From the NCBI GenBank assembly GCA_019704295.1, contig AP024596.1:682001-746000 (forward strand): DNA of 64,000 bases. Direction: 5' to 3'. The notes beneath the pieces were generated by a model that did no database searches, was not told the DNA's origin, and saw nothing but the letters and a program-made list of their open reading frames with translations. A program made the translations under genes and the position numbers. The DNA is from Sulfolobales archaeon HS-7. GTDB lineage: Archaea; Thermoproteota; Thermoprotei_A; Sulfolobales; Sulfolobaceae. This document shows, piece by piece, positions 60,108 to 64,000 of the stretch (within the stretch, counting starts at the first letter, position 1; the number at the start of each line of letters is the position of its first letter).

Positions 60108-60269
60108 ATGACACCGCAATTGATAATTTATTTGATATTAATTATAATATTTATAGTAATAAGTGTATATTTAGTCTATAGTGAATTCTTGACACCGAAT
60201 AAAATAAAAGTAAAGAGTAAGGTAGAGAGATATGGGCGGGAGGAAAAAAAGAAAGCAAAAAGTAGTTAG
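60108..60269 (+). CDS. Small single-pass membrane protein
   Basis: 53 residues: MTPQLIIYLILIIIFIVISV begins a hydrophobic stretch of about 20 residues, then a basic tail (KIKVKSKVERYGREEKKKAK). The ATG follows the upstream stop directly, and the end overlaps the elf1 start by 38 nt, so it fits the gene run. It is likely a tail-out membrane protein of unknown role. Confidence 0.6.
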   Translation: MTPQLIIYLILIIIFIVISVYLVYSEFLTPNKIKVKSKVERYGREEKKKAKSS

Positions 60270-60537
60270 ACCTAAACCCACGGTACCAAAGACATTTCAA
60301 TGCCCCCGTTGCGGACGATTATCTATTTCAATAAAAATAAAAAAGGGTATAGCTGAGATTCGTTGTGGCAGTTGTAAGCTAAAAACTGCTTTCGCAGTAC
60401 CGCCTGTGTATAAGGAAGTTGACGCTTATGGAAAATTTATTGATGGATACACAGAGGGGAGTCTAGAGATAACTGAAATGAGAGAGGATGAATATGAAGG
60501 GGAAAGTGGAGAAATATCTAGAGAAACTGAGGAGTGA
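60232..60537 (+). CDS. elf1: Transcription elongation factor Elf1
   Basis: 101 residues: a basic N-terminus (MGGRKKRKQKVVRPKP), a four-Cys zinc ribbon CPRCGRLSISIKIKKGIAEIRCGSC, and an acidic C-terminal tail. Elf1 binds RNA polymerase and helps elongation. Its 3' end overlaps the GGGP synthase gene by 50 nt. Confidence 0.9.
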   Translation: MGGRKKRKQKVVRPKPTVPKTFQCPRCGRLSISIKIKKGIAEIRCGSCKLKTAFAVPPVYKEVDAYGKFIDGYTEGSLEITEMREDEYEGESGEISRETEE

Positions 60538-61243
60538 AGGCGAATCCATTCACTTCTCTTTAATTGATCCTGAAAAACTTCCTCATGATCTAGAGAAGGT
60601 TGCAAAGCAGCTTTACAATAGCGGTACTTCAGCTTTCTTAGTTGGAGGTACTTTGGGGGTCACACATGAGATATTCCAATACGTTCTTGATGTATTAGGA
60701 GATTTCGACATACCTAAAATAATATTCCCTAGTAATACCAATTTAGTAGATTCTAAGGCTGACGCGATTCTCTTTATGTCGCTACTGAATTCTGACGATT
60801 TATACTTCGTCGTAGGAGCACAAGTATATAGCTCACTTATGGTTAAGAAGCTGGGTTTAGAGGCTCTTCCTACAGCTTACTTAATAATAGGGAATGGGGG
60901 TACGGCTTCCCATATAGGAAAAGCTAGACCAATCCCTTTCGATAACTACGTTCTAGCTTCTGCATATGCGTCTGCCGCCGAACTGTTAGGCATGAGGTAT
61001 ATTTATTTAGAGGCGGGTTCAGGATCACCAGAGACCGTAAGACCAGAGATGATAAAATCTATAAAAAGCGTAGTACCAAACGCCTATTTAATCGTGGGAG
61101 GAGGAATTAGGAGTGAAGATAAGGCCATCTCAGTTACAGAGGCAGGCGCTGATATAATTGTTACCGGAAACCTGATCGAGGAAAACATTGATAAAGCAGT
61201 AAGTATAATAGAGAGAATAAGGAAAGTTAAAAAGAGGGTGTGA
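60488..61243 (+). CDS. Geranylgeranylglyceryl phosphate synthase
   Basis: The 251-residue TIM-barrel protein has HFSLIDPEKLP, TSAFLVGGTLGVT, IFPSNTNLVDSKADAILFMSLLN, YIYLEAGSGSPE, LIVGGGIRS and IIVTGNLIEE. It joins geranylgeranyl diphosphate to glycerol-1-phosphate, the first step in archaeal ether lipids, upstream of the tetraether step catalysed by Tes (45.1-46.9 kb). Confidence 0.95.
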   Translation: MNMKGKVEKYLEKLRSEGESIHFSLIDPEKLPHDLEKVAKQLYNSGTSAFLVGGTLGVTHEIFQYVLDVLGDFDIPKIIFPSNTNLVDSKADAILFMSLLNSDDLYFVVGAQVYSSLMVKKLGLEALPTAYLIIGNGGTASHIGKARPIPFDNYVLASAYASAAELLGMRYIYLEAGSGSPETVRPEMIKSIKSVVPNAYLIVGGGIRSEDKAISVTEAGADIIVTGNLIEENIDKAVSIIERIRKVKKRV

Positions 61244-61250
61244 AGTCAAA

Positions 61251-61421
61251 ATGCCGTCTAAGAAGAAAAAGGAAAATATTCCAGTTGCAAGTATGGCAGG
61301 TTTAATAAGATATTACGAGGAGGAAAAAGAAGTTATAAAAGTGAGTCCGACCGTAGTAATTGTAGCGTCAATAGCGGTAGTAGTAGTTGTAGCGATATTA
61401 TCGAAGATTTTACCAATATAG
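61251..61421 (+). CDS. sec61b: Preprotein translocase subunit Sec61-beta
   Basis: 56 residues: MPSKKKKENIPVASMAGLIR, then YYEEEKEVIKVSPTVVIVAS and one membrane helix (about residues 34-50) ending SKILPI. This is the archaeal Sec61beta/SecG family pattern, including the motif SMAGLIRYYEEE. It is a small subunit of the protein-conducting channel. Confidence 0.93.
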   Translation: MPSKKKKENIPVASMAGLIRYYEEEKEVIKVSPTVVIVASIAVVVVVAILSKILPI

Positions 61422-61433
61422 GTGAGATCCTAG

Positions 61434-62033
61434 TTGTTCACTCCCCGGGGAAGAGATATTAAAAGATTAAGGGAAAAGCTAGGTATTTCACAAACAGAGC
61501 TTGCAAAACGTGTAGGTATTTCCCAATCTTTCATAGCTAAAATAGAAAATGAAAAAATAGATCCTAGATTATCAACTATAAATAGAATCCTGGAAGAACT
61601 TCTAAATAATCTTTCGTTCTCGGAAACTGTGGAAAAAGTTATGAAAAGTCCAGTTATCTCCGCAACGGATAACGAATCCTTACCTCATGTATTTGAACTA
61701 ATGGAAAAAAACAACATATCTCAGTTACCGGTTATAGACAGTAATGGAATAATAAAAGGTATGATATACGACTATGTGATACTAAGAAAGGTGATATCAA
61801 AGGATCCTTTATCCCTAAAGGCAAAGGACGTTATGATTCAGCCTCCCCCATTGCTTAGAAGGACAACCCCTATAGAAGCGGCTATGAAAACATTAACCAA
61901 AAACCAGGTAGTCGTAGTTATAGATGATAAAATGAGACCAATAGGGATAATTACTAGGAGCGATATAATTAAGTATAAAATGTATACTACAAATAGTATA
62001 TTGTGGGCCGCGGAGGAACCCAACGGGATTTAA
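61434..62033 (+). CDS. Helix-turn-helix protein with paired CBS domains
   Basis: The 199-residue protein has an Xre-type HTH (IKRLREKLGISQTELAKRVGISQSFIAKIENEKIDPRLSTINRILEEL, residues 8-56) followed by two CBS motifs (VISATDNESLPHVFELMEKNNISQLPVIDSNG; PIEAAMKTLTKNQVVVVIDDKMRPIGIITRSDIIKY) that bind adenylates in a cleft. It starts with TTG. The last about 15 residues are encoded by the promoter and 5' end of rnpB. It probably links DNA binding to energy or ligand state. Confidence 0.87.
   Translation: MFTPRGRDIKRLREKLGISQTELAKRVGISQSFIAKIENEKIDPRLSTINRILEELLNNLSFSETVEKVMKSPVISATDNESLPHVFELMEKNNISQLPVIDSNGIIKGMIYDYVILRKVISKDPLSLKAKDVMIQPPPLLRRTTPIEAAMKTLTKNQVVVVIDDKMRPIGIITRSDIIKYKMYTTNSILWAAEEPNGI
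61974..61980 (+). promoter_or_regulatory. TATA box of rnpB inside the CBS gene
   Basis: The sequence tataaaa ends 23 nt before the 5' base of the RNase P P1 helix at 62003 and lies in the coding sequence of the HTH-CBS gene, so rnpB probably has its own promoter there. Confidence 0.65.
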
Positions 62034-62308
62034 CCCTGAGGAAATACCAGCCTCCCGCAGCAAGGGAGTCCTAACTAGGACATATGAAGAACATATGGCA
62101 ACTACAAAGAAAATTCCTCATAACCTCCGATGAGAATGATACGGTAGTTAAGGGAGCGATTCCTTAACGAAGTGGAGAGGAGGTTAGTAGAGTTGAAAAG
62201 TAGACCTCCCTGGAGCAAGGGGAAGATCTGTGAAAGGCTGTCGAGATCTTCCGTTTCCGCTTAGTCAAATGGTTCCTACGACAAAAGCTGGATTATGCCG
62301 CGGCCCAC
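62003..62308 (+). ncRNA. rnpB: RNase P RNA
   Basis: About 306 nt closed by a perfect 11-bp helix P1, gtgggccgcgg (62003-62013) with ccgcggcccac (62298-62308). Conserved region I is gaggaaataccagc (62038-62051) and region V acaaaagctggattatg (62281-62297). They pair as P4: AAT-CCAGC with GCTGGATT, leaving one bulged base (A62046). Region IV tggagcaagggg follows at 62211-62222. The RNA is the catalytic subunit of tRNA 5' maturation. The 5' 31 nt overlap the HTH-CBS coding sequence. Confidence 0.9.
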
Positions 62309-62439
62309 TATGAAATAATGCATTTAGTGCTTTGTGTACTTTATAGGGTAAAACGTCAAAATTTTTCCTCTTCAAACATCGTCCTTGAATACGGTTAATA
62401 CTGAAAGTAGTAAAGGAGTTTTGATCTTTAGAGTACAAA

Positions 62440-62610
62440 GAAATACAATGTTATGATAAAGGAAGTATCGAGGGAGACAAGTACTTACGCAGTTTAATTC
62501 TCGTTATAGGGATGAATTACTTTAGTAGCTTCAAGTTTTTGAAACATGTAACCTTTCGGGAAGTTGTGCTGCACTTAGTAGGAGGGTTGAGAACAGTAAG
62601 GATTTAATAT
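62440..62610 (+). pseudogene. Possible IS110-type transposase fragment
   Basis: A broken frame with KYLRSL resembles KHLRSL near the C-terminus of the IS110 remnant at 57905-58761. The match is short and interrupted, so the assignment is weak. Confidence 0.35.
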
Positions 62611-62659
62611 GGCAAACTTACCTTGCCTTAACGGGACTTTCCACCTCATTGTAGGGATT

Positions 62660-62938
62660 TCCTGGTTCCTACCCAGCCTTGCCCAAAGCACTTCATAAGC
62701 ACTAGGGGTCGTACCTTGAAGTTAATTTGGCGTTGATATCCCACATGGGACTCCTAATTGGAGAAGAGACGTATCACATAGATCCTTGCTTAGGCATCTC
62801 AGCGAAGCTTACTCTATCTATGAGTTTTATTAGGGTAGATGAGTCCTTTTTTCCATATTTTAGACTAACTACAAAGGGACTATCCATCTTTTTTGGGTCT
62901 TCCGCCTTCTTTGAACCCCCATTGAAGATAAAGGAAAA
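62660..62938 (+). repeat. R1 repeat, degenerate copy with intact end
   Basis: The last about 40 bp (gggtcttccgccttctttg and ccattgaagataaa) are identical or nearly so to the ndk-flanking R1 copies, while the earlier part (gaagagacgtatcacataga, ttgcttaggcatctc) has diverged. Confidence 0.65.
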
Positions 62939-62980
62939 CTAAAGCCTCTTATAGTAGGGAAGTCGTTTTATATTGCCCTT

Positions 62981-63778
62981 TTATATTGCCCTAGACACCC
63001 CACCATCCACAACTATATACGTTCCAGTTATATAGTCCCCATACTCAGAGGATAAATAAGTTATCAATTTTCCTATATGTTTTTCAGGTTTGCCTAATTT
63101 CCCTACCGGGATAGGATCCACTACCATTTCTTTCCAAACCTCACTAAAAGGCCTTCCAATTTTAGTAGAATATTTCCGTAAATTTTCTACAGCACCTGTA
63201 GTTTCAAATGAGCCCATAAGGATTGTGTTAACTGTAATTCCATGCCTTCCAAGTTCTCTTGATAAGAGTTTAGTTAATTGAAGTAAGGGTGCTCTAGAAA
63301 CATCGGCTAAAACAAATATGTCGTGTGGCTCTTTTACTGTATAAGATGACAGGAAAAAGATTCTCCCCCAGCCTCTTTTAATCATATAAGGAGTGATTAG
63401 CTTAACTAATTTAATAGAACTTAACAGATAGAGGTGTATAGAATACTCCCATTCATTAATGTCGTTCTCGAAGAAAGTCGAGGGCTCAGATGGTGGATTC
63501 CCTGAATTAACCACCAGAATATCGATTCCCCCCATTTGGCTAAGTGCAGTATTAACTAATTTGTCTATAGAAGCCATGTTAGTCAAATCTACAGTATCTC
63601 CCCATACATTTTCGTTAAAATTTTTGAGTTCCTTAACTGTTTCTATAACCCTATCTAGGTTTCTACTGGATACAAATATGTAGGCGCCTTCCATTGCAAG
63701 ACTTTTCGCTACCCCTTTCCCTATGCCGCTTGTAGATGCCGTAACAAGGATTTTTTTCCCCTTAATATCAACTATCAT
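62981..63778 (-). CDS. Short-chain dehydrogenase/reductase with altered catalytic motif
   Basis: The 265-residue SDR has the cofactor motif TASTSGIGKG (13-22), the NNAG-equivalent NSGN (91-94), an active-site Ser in FFLSSYT and the C-terminal TGTYIVVDGG. Where Y-x3-K should be, the sequence is L-A-D-V-S-R: Ala158 and Arg162 replace Tyr and Lys. The protein may be a poor or specialised dehydrogenase or a binding protein. It stands alone with AT-rich flanks. Confidence 0.8.
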   Translation of the reverse strand: MIVDIKGKKILVTASTSGIGKGVAKSLAMEGAYIFVSSRNLDRVIETVKELKNFNENVWGDTVDLTNMASIDKLVNTALSQMGGIDILVVNSGNPPSEPSTFFENDINEWEYSIHLYLLSSIKLVKLITPYMIKRGWGRIFFLSSYTVKEPHDIFVLADVSRAPLLQLTKLLSRELGRHGITVNTILMGSFETTGAVENLRKYSTKIGRPFSEVWKEMVVDPIPVGKLGKPEKHIGKLITYLSSEYGDYITGTYIVVDGGVSRAI

Positions 63779-64000
63779 TAATACGTTTCAGCGTTCTTTA
63801 TACAATTTAATTTTTTCCTTTAACGTGAAGCGGGGACATTAATGACCAGTCATAAAAGTTAACAAAAATTGGGAGGTTAGGGGGTGAAAAGTCTCGCCGA
63901 TGGAATAGTTCCTTTATTCTTATATACTTCTTCAAATTAAGAGATGTAATACCGACTCGATGTGTGAATTGTGAACCTCCTGGAAGGGAACTCTCGCCTC
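63779..64000. other. Right edge of window, unassigned
   Basis: No complete feature is seen. The final bases (gaacctcctggaagggaa, then ctctcgcc) could be part of a hairpin-bearing element continuing beyond the window; this cannot be judged from the partial sequence. Confidence 0.3.

Larger units (their letters stand above)
62309..62980. other. Repeat-containing spacer after rnpB
   Basis: It contains a possible IS110-type fragment (about 62440-62610) and a degenerate R1 copy (about 62660-62938). No functional gene is visible. The frame 62727-62942 runs through R1 and is not credited. Confidence 0.5.

Noticed and set aside
62003..62308. Split or intron-bearing tRNA suggested by the GGGCCGC/GCGGCCC pairing
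   Set aside because: No D arm or T arm follows; the conserved RNase P elements explain the helix instead.

Overview
The window looks like chromosomal DNA of a hyperthermophilic or thermoacidophilic crenarchaeon of the order Sulfolobales. The evidence is a reverse gyrase (TopR1-like) divergent from Cdc48, the crenarchaeal chromatin protein Cren7, a tetraether lipid synthase, GGGP synthase, archaeal ribosomal proteins, RNA polymerase subunits Rpo4 and Rpo7, TATA-box promoters with short or no leaders, intron-bearing tRNA, and decayed insertion sequences of types common in Sulfolobus. Base composition is AT-rich throughout. I cannot assign a genus.

Layout. 1-3.1 kb: the end of a glycosyltransferase gene and a decayed IS607-type element. 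3.3-10.9 kb: tRNA methylase TrmI, then a tightly overlapping operon (S24e, S27ae, Kae1, Bud32, XTP pyrophosphatase), a Rieske protein, an aldo/keto reductase, ATP synthase subunits, a TrmB-type regulator and S25e. 10.9-18.8 kb: a nitrilase-fold protein, reverse gyrase, Cdc48 and an orphan two-gene unit. 19.6-26.5 kb: phosphoglycerate mutase, spermidine synthase, L37e, an Sm protein, a two-intron tRNA-Tyr, a C/D box sRNA, RNase HI, S15, and an ndk gene framed by perfect 298-bp inverted repeats. 26.5-37.1 kb: L24e, S28e, pyrimidine salvage, the conserved Rpo7/Spt4/aIF2-gamma/S6e cluster, CbiX, Taw3, and the L21e/Rpo4/KsgA/TrmJ operon. 37.5-54.9 kb: tRNA-Arg, Tsr3, GatB, Lrp-type regulators, the RNase P protein Pop5, a PRTase-regulator/ArfC operon, Tes, ThiL, tRNA-Val, a siroheme-decarboxylase-like protein, S-adenosylhomocysteine hydrolase, a membrane GT2, UMP kinase and Cren7. 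55-59 kb: IS wreckage (ISH3-type and IS110-type). 59.1-62.3 kb: a compact co-directional run RpiA, SWIM protein, small membrane protein, Elf1, GGGP synthase, Sec61beta, HTH-CBS protein and RNase P RNA. 62.3-64 kb: repeats and an SDR gene.

Most genes serve information processing (translation, tRNA and rRNA modification, transcription), ether-lipid synthesis and nucleotide metabolism. The long gene-free gaps are not empty. At least four dispersed noncoding repeat families recur in them, here called R1 (about 300 bp), R2, R3 and R4.

The most notable observations are: RNase P RNA whose promoter and 5' end lie inside the preceding coding region; a C/D box sRNA gene with its own promoter; a tRNA-Tyr with an anticodon-loop and a T-loop intron plus a long leader-trailer helix; two conserved genes (spt4, tsr3) with no AUG/GUG/UUG start; enzyme-fold proteins lacking catalytic residues; and the R1 inverted pair around ndk.
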